DNA from: Antedon mediterranea
Lineage: Eukaryota; Echinodermata; Crinoidea; Comatulida; Antedonidae
NCBI RefSeq assembly: GCF_964355755.1
Contig: NC_092672.1
Coordinates: 10,536,501-10,600,500, forward strand
Reading direction: 5' to 3'
Length of the DNA: 64,000 nucleotides
Below are positions 18,441 through 31,700 of this stretch, piece by piece. Numbering within the stretch: the first letter of the stretch is position 1; each line of letters begins with the position of its first letter. The position numbers were made by a program, and so were the translations under genes. The notes below the pieces were generated by a model. That model ran no database searches. It was not told the DNA's origin and worked only from the letters and a program-made list of their open reading frames with translations.

Positions 18441-19091
18441 GTCCAGATGCCTAGCCTAGCTATCTTTTTTATGTGAAATCAATCATACTAACAAATGTAT
18501 GCTTTAAAACACAGTAGGGATCAGGTGCCGTTTTCGGCCACCTCGACTTGTATGGACTATACCATTATAAAAAGATGGGAAAATAGGGGTGTCCCATTTA
18601 TTAATTGAGTGTGTTAATGTGTTAAAATACTGCTCTTTTTGTTCTTTTGTTTTTCTTGTTGTGTCAGCAACAAAGGGAAAACAACTACGCCCTGCATGCT
18701 GTAGAATTAATTTCAGTTTTCAAGTTAATGCAGTATATTATGGCTCTTTATTTCTATATAATTTTTACAGATTTATAGATACAGAAAGTATATAAAGAAA
18801 GTTTTTATTCCAGTTACAAATAAAAAATATAATTTACCTAACGATAACACAGTAGTACATTTAATAAAGATGACAGTAGTACATTTATCACATAATGATT
18901 ATTAGGTAATCAGTAAAACAAATAAACATTATAATTTTGTCAGTGAATCTGTACCATTTTGTTCCCAGAAAACACAGCGTTTGACATTGCATGTTTTTAG
19001 GTTTGGTCTTTCTAAACATGTTTTAAACACGTTTTTAAACGTTTCTGTGTGGAAATACATGTTTTAATTGAACAACGTTTGCATCAAAACG

Positions 19092-19337
19092 TTATAATAG
19101 CGAATGTAAAACGGAGCTGATAATGTCGCCATGAAGAGGATGATTGGTGTCTTCCAATATAGCATGGAATACATCGGCAAGCTGTTCGCTGTAGAAGGAG
19201 TCAAGCATTTGCATACTAGACAAACCAATTACTTTCCACGCTCTACCCAGCACCTTCTCAATTCGGTCTTTATCCCCCTTACATTCCCTTACTGATATTC
19301 CTAGCCCAATATACAATATGCCCAAATAGAACATCAC
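19092..19337 (-). pseudogene. LINE ORF2 C-terminal remnant
   Basis: An 81-codon open stretch contains RAWKVIGLSSMQMLDSFYS followed by EDTNHPLHG. It resembles the C-terminal tail after the reverse transcriptase of many LINE ORF2 proteins, where a similar leucine-rich stretch is followed by DPSHPL. No RT core motif is near. Old fragment. Confidence 0.5.
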
Positions 19338-20449
19338 TGATTAGTAAAACATAAACATTCTATAATACAAATATCCTGCTTTACCCCAAAGAACCGAGTT
19401 TCCTAGCTCAAGCAGTACAGCCTTGTATTTAACTTCTTAACTACGATCAACATGTCCACCCATTTAGCTTTAGTCAAACACTACTGCCAGATACTTATCA
19501 ATAATTGTTAACAATCTCTACTTCCTTTACTTTAATTAATGTATACTGTCAGACCAATTATGTTTTCGAAAATCAATCCTTATTTCTTTCGTTTTATTTA
19601 TGTTTAGTTCAAGAAAATAAAAAATATGATTTATCTACTGATAGGATTGGGCCGATTAGAATGCATTTGCCAACATTCTTTTACATATTTCACAACATTA
19701 TAGAGTTTAGGTAATTTAACCGATTGTAATGTAGTATTTAGGATGTTTTAATTCCGATTGTATTGTAGTATTTAAGATTTTCTAATTTCGAATCCGATTG
19801 TACTAAAATTTAAAGTGTTTAAATCTATATAGGAATAACATAGGCCTAGTATTTAATATGCTTTAATTTTGATTATACTGTAGTGTTTAGTTTAGTTTTT
19901 ATATATAATAAGTAAGTATACCTACTTATATAGTTTTTATTTATTTATTTATTCATAGGAATCACCTTTTCATTCATTCATTTCATTTATCTTTTTATTT
20001 CGGAATATCATGGTGACATAATATAATATCCATAGCAAAATAGAGAAAAAAAAATCTTAATCTTTATATCGGCGTCACACATTTATCAGTTAATGGTGCA
20101 TCCAATTTACAGACAAAATTACAAATAACATAAGCCACAAAGTTCTAAATACTATAACATCAAAACAAAATGTAAACTAATTAATTAGATCTGTATGAAA
20201 ATACATAATACGTATATTGTACAATATATATAACTACAAAAATAAAAACAGAACAACAAAAATACAGGATAGGCCTAAGAAATAAATAAAACTTACAGAT
20301 ACATCCTCATAGAGATGTCTGTAGCTTGTTTACTATATTAATCAATTAGTTGAGAGAGGTAATGTTGATAAAATTGTAGATCTAGTAACCCATGCTTTCA
20401 TTAAATATGTTTTACAATAAAAATCAAAGATTTTTCCTAATGTTTCATT

Positions 20450-20962
20450 TTCAGTGAATAAATTGTCTAGCATAAAGTGGTGTTTTAACTGAGGTCCACT
20501 GATTAAAATTATCCCGGTACAAACTTAATTATTGTCTAACAGAGTTTAATGAAGGACATTTAAATAAAAAATGGTTTACTGTTTCTTTTTCGTTTGTACT
20601 GTACACATCTTACATAATCCTGTGTTATGATTTGACCATGATTTTCTACGACCCTCAAGATCTAGAGAGTTTGATCTTGCTTTAAATTTTAAATGGATAC
20701 TCTTAAAATTAGTTTTATCTAACAAATATTGTTCAAGGTTTGGTTCCTTTATACATAGTATATTCCGTTAACGTTGTTTTGCATGGAATTTTGTTTTGCT
20801 TTGGGCCTTTGAAAACCACTCGTTATGATCAACTTGTTTATTATTTTTCCTAAATGGCTTTATCCAGTTAGTAGATGGTTCTTCATTAAATTTGTCTATA
20901 CAATTTGTTTTATATAAAATATATTTAGTTAATATAGTAATATTGTTACAAAATCTTGGCAT
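20450..20962 (-). pseudogene. LINE ORF2 remnant with RT-associated zinc-binding region, frameshifted
   Basis: Read on the minus strand, the pieces NLEQYLLDKTNFKSIHLKF, LCKMC and, after a frameshift, KETVNHFLFKCPSLNSVRQ follow one another. The CxxC...NHFLFxCP arrangement is the zinc-binding region found after the reverse transcriptase of many LINEs. Stops and a frameshift break it. It lies inside the 18517-21193 element. Confidence 0.6.
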
Positions 20963-21779
20963 TCCCTAACACAGTAGGCCTACCTAATAATAACATGCCT
21001 TTTTAACATGCTAGTTTTTGATGTTCTGTATTGTTCCTTGTAGTTTGTACTGTACGTTACATAACAGAACAATTGTATTGTCTTCCCATTCAATAGACAC
21101 CCTTCTCTACATAAAACATAATACACCACACCCCTATCATAATAATGGTATAGTCCATATAAGTCGAGGTGGCCGAAAACGGCACCTGATCCCACAGTAG
21201 TACTACCTTTTCAGCATTCGCGAAATACAATAGTAACCTTATTAAAAGGAAAATACTTTTGAATCAAACAGAGGATATTTCTAATTTCTGGAAATCACCA
21301 TAACATTATTTTTAGAATTTTGTGGTTTTACGACATTCAAATATTAGAACCCATTTTGTGTCCGAAACTGGAACTGCGCCACCAATACGGTCTCTCTCTC
21401 CCCTCTTTGGCGGGTATTTATTTGATTGAACACCCAAACAAACACCCCAGGCGAATTATTCGAATAAAATAGTAATACGGTATATACCAAAAAAGTGACC
21501 TGGTAATTAGCCACTCGTCATCTTAGAGGTTTTTTTTATTCTGTTCTCAAAAGACTCAAATCATATACTATGTACAGATATTTATCTTGATCATACATTA
21601 TTTGGCAACCTATATAAACTCTACTGTATATGGGCCGGGGCTATACTGCCTATACAGTATTATGATAAAATGATATTTCCGTGGGTGTTATTAATTTTGA
21701 AACCGTAAAAGCATTTTTAATATAATATCATTTAACAGCGGTGAGAGCGAGCGTCATGAAATAACTCCATAGTACTGTA

Positions 21780-22410
21780 GTATGTCTTTTTTCACGCTGC
21801 TGCTCTAGCCCGCTACGTCCCATTAGGACTACTCAATCAGAAGCTGAAGCAAGCAGCAATTATAGTTCTAAGGACAACAGTTTTGCGAAAATGGAAACTC
21901 CACTATAATTTATAGATTTCCAGCTGCTACTGTAAACCCAAAACGTCTGGGAAAAGGGTCTATTAGGACATGTCATGCTAAAATTCCAAATCCCAAAAAA
22001 AGCATTTCTGGTATTTATGACTTTTGACTGTAATTCACTGTCAGATATTCATTGAATTATCATCGAAACAGTCCATTAAAGTTTGTGTTTGTAATAGGAT
22101 ACTTCACACTTGAAATATCTAGGGTGATGAAGTGACCCTCAGACTTGACCTTAGGAATTTGAACTAAAGTGACAGAAATTGAGTATTCACTTCTGTAACA
22201 AAAAATAATATTTATTCACATGTAAAAAGAGAAAGAAACCCAAAAACCATTGTCTGACACACAATTTAAGTATTTGCTTTAAATTACATTTTTTAAGGTA
22301 AAATAATTATGTGAAAATAAAATGACACATTCAAAAACATTTGAAATAAAAAATATTTTTCAATAAGCGAGCAGCGTTTTTTGTAAGAAATATTTCTTGT
22401 TTAAAGTGTT
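21780..22410. repeat. dispersed repeat, copy 1 (second copy 62150-62790)
   Basis: It shares in the same order with 62150-62790: TTCACGCTGCTGCT, TACGTCCCA, AAGCAAGCAGC, CATGTCATGCTAAAATT, TGATGAAGTGACCC, CAGACTTGACCTTAG and GCGAGCAGCGTTTTTTGTAA. Both copies have the same orientation and similar length. It is an interspersed element of unknown class, without a coding region. Confidence 0.75.
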
Positions 22411-22781
22411 TTTAGTATTAATATTCAATTAATATACCATGGAGGTTATTTTTTCCTCCATGTACGCGCTTAAGATGGACTAAATTCATGACACTCATGT
22501 TTTTACTGTGTGGGGTTATAATCAAAATTGTTTTAAACAATTTAAAGAGTAAAAACCACTTAATTGTTGCAATTAATTGTTTTTACAATAAAAATGTTAA
22601 CACCGGAGCTACCCTTTAAATGAGTTTGATACTGTGCTGCTGTCAGAATGTGTTTACGCCCTCTATCATTATTTCAAACCACGTGTGTTACATCAGCAGA
22701 ATTAGAAAAACACTTGCGGCACGGGTGAAGTTTTTGAAAGAATTTTTTGGTATTATTGGAGTAAAAAATATCTAAATAACA

Positions 22782-25700
22782 ATGTCTTGGTTATTTGGTG
22801 TTAAAAAAGATCCGGCACCATCAGATCTTTCACTACCTCAGCTCCCAGAAGGGTTAAACTTGCCCGGTGCCCCGGGAGGAAGTGGCAGCGATGATGGCAA
22901 GAAAGGAGGCGGAGACGAGGCGAAGAAAGTCGCGGGTAGCTGGTCAAATTTTGATCCTACTGGCCTGGAACGTGCGGCTAAGGCTGCTAAAGAACTAGAT
23001 AAATCGGGTAAGTTTAAAGGGACAGGGCTTCATGTAACCGAATATCTGAATTCACGAAGGTTATTATTTATAATAATTTAGAAATATAGAAAGATAAATC
23101 CACAAACTGGAAATGATTGAATTAATTTGTGAAAAGGCGAGTTGAGAAGCCAGCAAGCCAAGAAGAAGGGGGCAGGGAAGAACAAGCATGGATGGAAGAT
23201 CAGTACAAGTTGGCCTCTCCTCCTCCTAGCTAGGGATAGGGAGACACTTGCTGATATTAGAAGATCTAGTTTACATGCATGAAGGTCGACTGTGCCTAAT
23301 TTAATGCTTTATTTGTCGCGCATTTTGAATCGTTAACATTATACTCTCAGTACATGAAATTAAAAACTGAATAAGCTATCTTGGTCTGGCCTAGATAAAA
23401 TTTTCAAAGATTTTTGTTTACAGGAAATGCAAAAGGAGCACTTGAATTGGCAAAACTGCAGGAACAAACTACACACCTTAATAAACAAGGAAAAATTAAG
23501 GTACACAAAAGAATAATATATATCGCAACTCTGATTAATTTACAGCAATGTTGTTGATACTGAAGTAGGCCTATACAAGATTCTAATGACAAAAAATGAT
23601 AGTGCTAAACTTTAACTGCATTAAAAGGAAAAAAAGAGATTAGCATTATATAAATTCCAGAAGTTTTTGTTCGAAGGGTGTGAATTTTCAGTGGGTGGGT
23701 TTACTTTTGATTGGTTTTAATACCTCTCGTAAATCACACATTTTTTGGGGTTTGATTAGATACACTAATTATCCAATCTCAATATTACCTCAGTAAGTAC
23801 ATACACAAGCCAGGATCAGTATGCAATTAATTTTGTGCATCTTATTTTTTACTTAGTCTTTAAATGTGTAAAGATTTGTTATTGTTTATGGAAAAAAAAA
23901 CTTTGATTCAGTAGTACAACCAAAAACAATATAAAAGTATATCAATATTTATGAGTTCAACGGTACAGTTAGCAATATATTCCAAATCTGTATTTATTTT
24001 TTGTTTTTCACTCATTCAGGAATATGAGACTGCTATAGAACAGTATAAAATAGAACAGATACGTGTCCAACAAGAAGAGAAACGAAAGACACTGGGTCAG
24101 GAAACGCAGCAACATCAGCAAAGGGCACAGTACCAGGATCAACTAGCAAGGAAACGATATGATGATCAGCTTGTTCAACAGGTTTGCTAAATACAGTACT
24201 AAATTGGTACCAACTTTTCAATTTTACTTGCAATATTTTGGCAAGTACTTCACCCAGTTTCTGAGTGCTTTCATTTGTTTGTTACCATGATAGCGTTCAT
24301 AATTTTCAAGTTACCGTCCAGAATATTTGGGTGTTAATGGGTATACTTACAGAACAAGCCTATTGATTTTCAGAAAATTGATTTATCTGTGACGTCACAA
24401 TAGCATGCCCTCAGTATTCTTTTTAACATAGGCTGAAATATGAAGTAGTGAGTCCTCTATCTCTCTCTGAATATAGTTTTCACTGATATTTCACCAAGTG
24501 CTTCACTCAGTTTCTGAGTGCTTTTATTTTTATATTCATGGTATAGGTGACATAGGGAGGGTGTACACCAACAATGAAGAATGTGGTCAGTCGGGATGAT
24601 GTTAGTTAACCTCAAAGGAAACACAATGCTCAAAGCACTCTGTTAACTATGTACTGAACGGAAAAACTTTACTCTAAATCGGATGTACTAGTTGTCTGTG
24701 AGCACTTATATATCCGAATATCTGACCTATACACAAAATACAGTTACAGAGCACGGATTCATTCCCCTATTTGTGTTTTTATGACTTGTTTAATTTGATT
24801 AGTCGAAATTTTAGGGTGACATACCACATTACAACAACTAAAAATTGAAGGCTAAATGTTGTTCTACAGTCATTGTCCCACACCTCACCACCAAAGTTTT
24901 AATTTTATTCATGTCTCTAGTAGTATGGCATCGTAAATCTTTCTTGTGCCTTTCAATGCAATAGCCTATGTCAACCAGGTTGATTACATTATTTTTTAGG
25001 CAAATAAATAAGCTTTTTTTATTGGTTTTTAGAAAAGAATGAATGATGAAAATTTAGCCCGTCAAGAAGACTCTGTTAAGAAACAAGAAAATATGCGAAG
25101 AGGTAAAGTAATTAAACAATCATATCCTGCTTTATATACTCCAGCTAGTAATATAATCTGTTTTTGCATTGGAAAATCATATTGCACATCCAAAGGGTCA
25201 CTGTAAAATGTAATGTAGCCAAAGAAAAATCTTGCATATTGTTTTACTGTGGTAACTCAGATAAAAAGGAGCTTTGTCGTTGCGATGACTGACAACTACA
25301 GTATGTCATGTTAATCCACTGTATGCAGGGATATTGGGACGTGTTTCCTCACTCCCCACTTCGACATTTAAACTAAATGTAAGCAACCTGAAATAGATTT
25401 GCCAGCCCAAGATTTGGCATTTGAAAGGACTCTTATATACTGACTATTTTTTCTCAACCTAGCTACAATTGAATATGAAGCTGAGCTGAGACATAAAAAT
25501 GAAATGACGAAATTAGAGGCTGAATTGAGAGGGAAAGCAAAGGTTGAACGAGAAAATAAAGATATCAGAGCTGATCAGATTCGATTGAAGGCTTCAGAAC
25601 ACAGAGAAACGGTTCTGCAGGGTTTGAAGTAGGATTTCTTACATTTTTTAAAAATTAAAATTAGTAAGACAGATGGCTTGCAACGATATGTACGATTGTC

Positions 25701-28700
25701 TTGGTTTGAAATTCATGATATGATAAAGCACATATTTAGTCATATTTTTGTTCGGTCCAAGTTAAGCAGCAGCGCTTTTATCTTGAACAATAAAAACAAT
25801 ACATTTTAAATTTTGGGAAAAAAAATTAAGAAATACACTTTTAAAATTAATACTGCAAATATTTTTGGCTAAACCCATGAATAATCAAACTGTGATTTTC
25901 TTTTTAATTTAAAATGTATTTTTGCAAAAATTGAAGATTTACATGCATCATATCTTTCAGAACTGCTGGTACAATAATTGGAGACGGTTTTAAGGGATTC
26001 ATTTCAGATTGGGATAAAGTATCGGCGACAGTGAGTGATATTTTGATAGTTTGAAGGTGCTTGTATGGCGATGATCTGTTTAAATGCTAGAAAACAACAT
26101 AGATTTGATGCTGTTATATGCAGAGGTCCCAACTTAAAATTATGAATAAACCTAATTTTCTTTTTTTTGCAGTTAATATATATATTATATAATAATATTA
26201 GGTTTCAAAATACTAAACTGTTCTTTGTAGGCAGCTGGTTTGACGTTGCTAGCCTTTGGAGTATACTCTGCCAAGATGGGAACAGGAGTTGCAGCACGCT
26301 ACATTGAGGCTAGACTTGGGAAACCATCGTTGGTTCGTGAAACCTCGCGTATAAACTTTCTTCAGGGATTACGGCATCCAATCCTCGTTGGAAAGCGACT
26401 CTTCACAAAGGCAGAGGACGCTCTTCAAGGCGTAGTTCTTAAAGTAAGCCAGAATATCTGTATTACTTTATTATTTATATTAATTATTTATAAGTAATAA
26501 TTATTTATTTAAATTTTGCATGAGGCATAATAGCCCATTTGATTTCTAAATGTTTTTAAACTCTGTCTACACTTATCAAACTTTATGTGATAAACAAAAT
26601 TGATGTGCCCATATATGGGAATTATGATGTCATATCACTACCATATTTGGGCATATTGCTACCATATTTGGGCACATCACAACTAGTTTGATATCTTTAT
26701 ACATATTTTATTATGATTAATTTCAGCCAACACTGGAAGAGAAACTTAGAGAAATCGCCATAGCAACAAGAAACACAAAAGCAAATAAAGGTTTATATAG
26801 GAATATATTAATGCATGGCCCACCAGGGACTGGTAAAACATTGTTTGCTAAGGTCAGTTTGCTTACATATTGTATTTAGCTCCCCTCCCCTTTTCTGATT
26901 TTGACAATAGCAATTAACGTGAATTCTGAGTTTCATAATTTAGCGGTGTCTCGACTACACTCATTTTGAACAATCAATTTGAGGCAGAAAGCTAATTTGT
27001 TGCTCTGTTTTATAAATCAATGTGAGGACCAACAAAACAGATTTGCACAAAAAAGGGAAAAATATTTGATTAAAATCCATTATAGTGTCTGTTTAATAAC
27101 CACCACTGAATCCCTTATTAATTAATGTTTTTATTTTAAAATTAATCTAATTTCAACAGAAACTAGCAATAACGTCAGGAATGGACTTTGCCATAATGAC
27201 AGGAGGTGATGTCGCCCCCATGGGGCGTGAAGGTGTAACTGCTATGCACAAGGTTTTCGATTGGGCCTCAACAAGTCGACGAGGGTCAGTTTTAGAAATA
27301 AATTATTCATTATTCTGTTTAGATATGCTAATATTCGCATTAGCACTGATTGAATTTTGACTATTTCTCTACGTGGAAACGTTTTAGATATATTAATACC
27401 GTAGTTCAGTTTATTAGGCCAAAAAAAATGTCATGTTGCCTAAAGGACAGTGTCAATTGAAAAACACTTTTTGTTGATTTTATTCTACTTACAAATTCAA
27501 TACTTAAGAATTCAATAATGCATGCATGCAGTTTAAAAAAAATGATAATGCTCAAGAAAATAAAAAATAAAATCTGAACCACATTTTTTGCCTTATATTG
27601 AGCACAACATTTTCTTATAATAACAAACACATTTTTCAATTCATAGTATCAAGATATTTGTTCTAAACTTGATTTCACTGTTTAATCCAAGCTTGAATGT
27701 TATGAAGCTAGATGTAGTAGATCTTATATATTGTTTTTTATTATATTGGATGAAACTAAAAATTGGGTATTTCTCTCTTTTTCTCCAGTGTTCTCTTATT
27801 TGTGGATGAGGCTGACGCATTTCTTAGAAAGAGGAGCATGGTATGTAGAAGTGTATAATTAGCATAAAAAATGAATATTCATGATACAAAGAAATAATTC
27901 ACAATAAAATAAGGCACACTTATGTATTATACAGTGTGTGTTTATGCAATTAGCATTGTTGAATTCAGGGAGTTATGTATAGTGTCGGACGGGCTCCGAA
28001 TAAAACATAGTTGACGTTTTTTTCATTCATTCAAAATGTTTTTCTACTTTTTTCAGTCATTACCATATTTATATATTTGTTTTATTTAGAGGTTCAGACC
28101 TAAAGCCAATTTGGCTTATTGCAATTTCCACACACATTTTATTATTATTTATATAAAAAAATGTATTTACTGTGTTATATTTTTGTAAAATAAATCTGAA
28201 ACTTTTTAATTAATGGAGGCTGAAAAACTTGACAAGAAAGCAATCAATGAAATCCTCAAAAAGACTCCCTAGTTTGCTTGCCTTTGATTAACTATTTATC
28301 ATTTTAGCAACAATAGAAGACTCCTTAGTTTGCTTGCCTTTGATTAACTATTTATCATTTTAGCAATAATAGAAGACTCCTTAGTTTGCTTGCCTTTGAT
28401 TAACTATTTAACATTGTAGCAATAATAGAAGACTCCCTAGTTTGCTTGCCTTTGATTAACTATTTATCATTGTAGCAATAATAGAAGACTCCTTAGTTTG
28501 CTTGCCTTTGATTAACTATTTAACATTGTAGCAATAATAGAAGACTCCCTAGTTTGCTTGCTCTTTATTAACTAATTAACATGGTAGCAATAACAGTCTG
28601 TTTATCTTTTGCTTTTCTTTAGGAAGTTATTAGTGAAGATTTACGTGCGACTTTAAATGCATTTCTCTACAGAACTGGAGAACAATCAAACAAGTATGTA

Positions 28701-31700
28701 TTATTAGTAGCTTAGATGTTTTTAAATAGCACCATCTATGTTTGAATATTTTATACTTAGTTGCACCTACTAAATCCAGACAGACATTAAAACTTATTAA
28801 AGACTGATTAAAGATGTATTGTCCCCCAGAAAAAATAAAAACAATTTTGTTGTTGAAAATGCCATTTTAATGTCGCATAATAGATATTCACTTTGATCAA
28901 AAATTGGATTAGAAAAAAATATATATATTTACCTGAAAAAACTGTAATTTAAAGCAAAAAACCAATGTGTTTTTGGTTGGAATTAACCATCTATTTTGTC
29001 ATTTTATAAGTGGAAACATTTTTTTTTTTTTTTCTATGGAAGTGAAAATTACAAAATGGCCTATTCAAAATCTTATTTTATTAACCTTCATTTATCATGG
29101 GTTTTTTGGGGCATCCCAGAATTTTTGTAAATGTGCCCTAACTATGAACGTTGAAGCATGCAGAATGTTGTGTTTATTGTTTCAGATTTATGTTAGTGCT
29201 AGCTAGTAATCAGCCGGAACAGTTTGACTGGGCAATAAACGACAGATTAGATGAAATGGTAGAATTTAGATTACCGGACCTTGAGGAACGTGAGCGTATG
29301 GTTCGACTGTACTTTGATCGTTTTGTATTAAAACCAGCATCGGAGGGTAAAAAGTGAGTTAGAGTTTTATAAAAATAACATTCTTCATAATTATGTTTAT
29401 GAATTTCATAAACCTCGGCAAACTAGTTTGTCAAAAAATTGCACTTCCTTAACTTCTGGAACCTAGATTCTGCAGTTTTACTAGCAAACTTTCTACAACT
29501 TTCTTGCTAAACCCAGAGTTTATTCCAATAGGCTAGGATTAATACCCTTTTCACATCTGCAAAAATGTAATCAGATTTGCATAGTGTGAAGACAATTTTA
29601 TGGATAAATTCCCGAGATTTCACAGGGATGCCTGTGAGAAAAAGCCTGTTCTTTCCTTAGGAGATGTCCCAAAGTTTGTATTGCGCATGTGTGTTGGCCT
29701 GAAATTTAACTGACACTAATACAGTACACTAATAATTAAATAGCGCCCCCAACTATGGAATGACAATACACCCCCCCCCCCCCCATCTTGTATGCGTTAA
29801 AGACCCCTTCCCTGCAATTTTGGACGTTTTTTGGAAAATAATACATATACAGTAGAACCTCCATTTTACGTACGGTACGGGACCGATAGCCGTACGTAAA
29901 ACACAGGATTCGTAAAATCAAGGTTGACCTTAAATTGACCTCAAACACGTAGAAATCCTATAGATAACATAGGCTAGGCTAGGCAGTAATGTTTTGTTTA
30001 CATTTACAGCTTCCAGGGCCTGGACAAGTCACGGGAGAGACGGCACGCCGTGCGCGATGCTTAAATAAAATCAGTGTACAGCTGTATTTGTTTTCTTTAT
30101 TTATGTTCATTATTCCTTAAATGTTAAAAATTAATTAAAGAATAAAAACTATCGCCGCCGATATTCACCATACAACAACGTGCTGGGCATCGCACATGGC
30201 TTGTTGTTAGATTGCGTCCTCATGGCTGTAAATATGCAATTAACTTGTTGCCTGCTCGCCCGCCACTACAGTACAGTACGTCGTCGTACTGATTGAATTT
30301 AATGCGAGGCTTGCGTGCATAAGTTACAATTTATACCTAATATACAGTATCGTAAACAAAAGGCAAAAGCTATTAAATCTCTTTGAATTTTGTTGGCCCT
30401 GAAAAGGGCCTTTTGTTTTGATATGTTTTTTTTTTTTTTTCTTTTTTTCTTTCTCTCCGACTTGTTCTACTCAAAGAAGTTTGTTATCTTTGTCTGATTC
30501 AATGACGCTGCTCTCATTTGTGCAGCTTCATCTCTCCACCGACGAATCTGTCTTACATGACATGGATCTTTCTGCATTTGCTCAAACCATTCCACCACAA
30601 CTCCCAATGCCTCAAATGCTTGTTCTGGCTTTACTCGTCTAGTATTTTCACCTTGCTCCTCTTCTTGTTCTTCTTCGTCCGATGATACCGACGAAGTGCC
30701 AAATTCATCAACAATTTCTTCGTCTGTTAACCACTGGTGCCCAGGGTCTTCAGCATCTTCAGCCAACCACTCATCAACACTCATCATGTTTTCAGAGGCT
30801 CCCAGTTCTTGAAACATAGTTTCGAAAATGTTCCTATCCTCTACTTCGTCTGGAGCTGTTTGATCATCTGCTTCATTTTCTGGTTGTTCGACCCTTTCTT
30901 CAACATTTTTCAATAACTTGTTCCATGATCGCTTTAGGTTTTCTTCAGTTGCCGATTCCCACGCATCAGCAATCCAATAGACCGCATCTTTTATAGTCAG
31001 TTGTTTGACTGCCTCAGGAATTGGAGTGTCTATCTGACAAAGAATGTGGCGTAAAAGATTTTTCTTATATCGTCTTTTCAACGGTTCAAGTACCCCCTGG
31101 TCCATCGGTTGGATTAAAGATGTTGTGTTTGGCGGTAAAAACATGACAAGAAAAGCTCCATCTTCTGTGGTTAATACTTCTTCCGATGGATGGGCCGGAG
31201 CATTATCCAAAAGCAACACGATTTTTTCGGGAATGTTGTTTTCGCGGCAAAAGCAGCGCGCACGTGGAACAAAGTTCTCAAAAAACCATTTCTTAAAGAT
31301 AGTTGAGTCCATCCAGGCATTCTTCTGGCTGTAGTAGTCGACGGGAAGACGATCCATATTAATATTTTTAAAGCATCGTGGTTTTGCCGGTTTGTGAACG
31401 AAAGTTAAGGGTATTTTACATGTTCCGCTTGCGTTAGCGCAACCCATAACGGTGACACGATCTTTTGCCGTCTTGAAATTCTTAGCCGTTTTTTCGCCAT
31501 GTAGGACTAGTGAACGGCTGGGCATTAGTTTCCAATAAAGGCCTGTTTCGTCAGCATTGAAAATTTGGTCCCTGGTTAGATTTTCAGCGTCCATCAACAT
31601 CTTTAATTTTGCTTGAAATGGTTCAATCGAACTAGCATTTGCGGACAATGATTCGCCTTGCATTGACAAAGAATGAATTCCATGTCGTTTTTTAAAGCAT

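Larger units (their letters stand above)
18517..21193. mobile_element. 2677-bp element with ~50-bp terminal inverted repeats and 6-bp target duplication
   Basis: The left end starts GGGATCAGGTGCCGTTTTCG and the right end is its reverse complement. The match continues for about 50 bp with one difference, down to ATGGACTATACCATTAT. The six bases ACAGTA directly precede the left end (18511-18516) and directly follow the right end (21194-21199). That is the mark of one insertion event of the whole unit. No transposase is recognisable inside. The interior has degraded LINE coding pieces on the minus strand (19092-19337 and 20450-20962), so it may be a non-autonomous element that later took in other repeats. 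Superfamily unknown. Confidence 0.8.
17755..22781. other. intergenic region between divergent caspase and ATAD3 genes
   Basis: The two start codons face away from each other. The region must carry both promoters, but no TATA box or other signal can be assigned with confidence. It holds a 34-bp palindrome (18121-18154), an AGGCCT-rich patch (18320-18440), a 2.7-kb inverted-repeat element (18517-21193), LINE debris and a dispersed repeat (21780-22410). Confidence 0.6.

Noticed and set aside
28260-28597. CRISPR-like regular repeats
   Set aside because: The 56-bp units are directly adjacent without unique spacers, and the host is an animal. It is a simple minisatellite.
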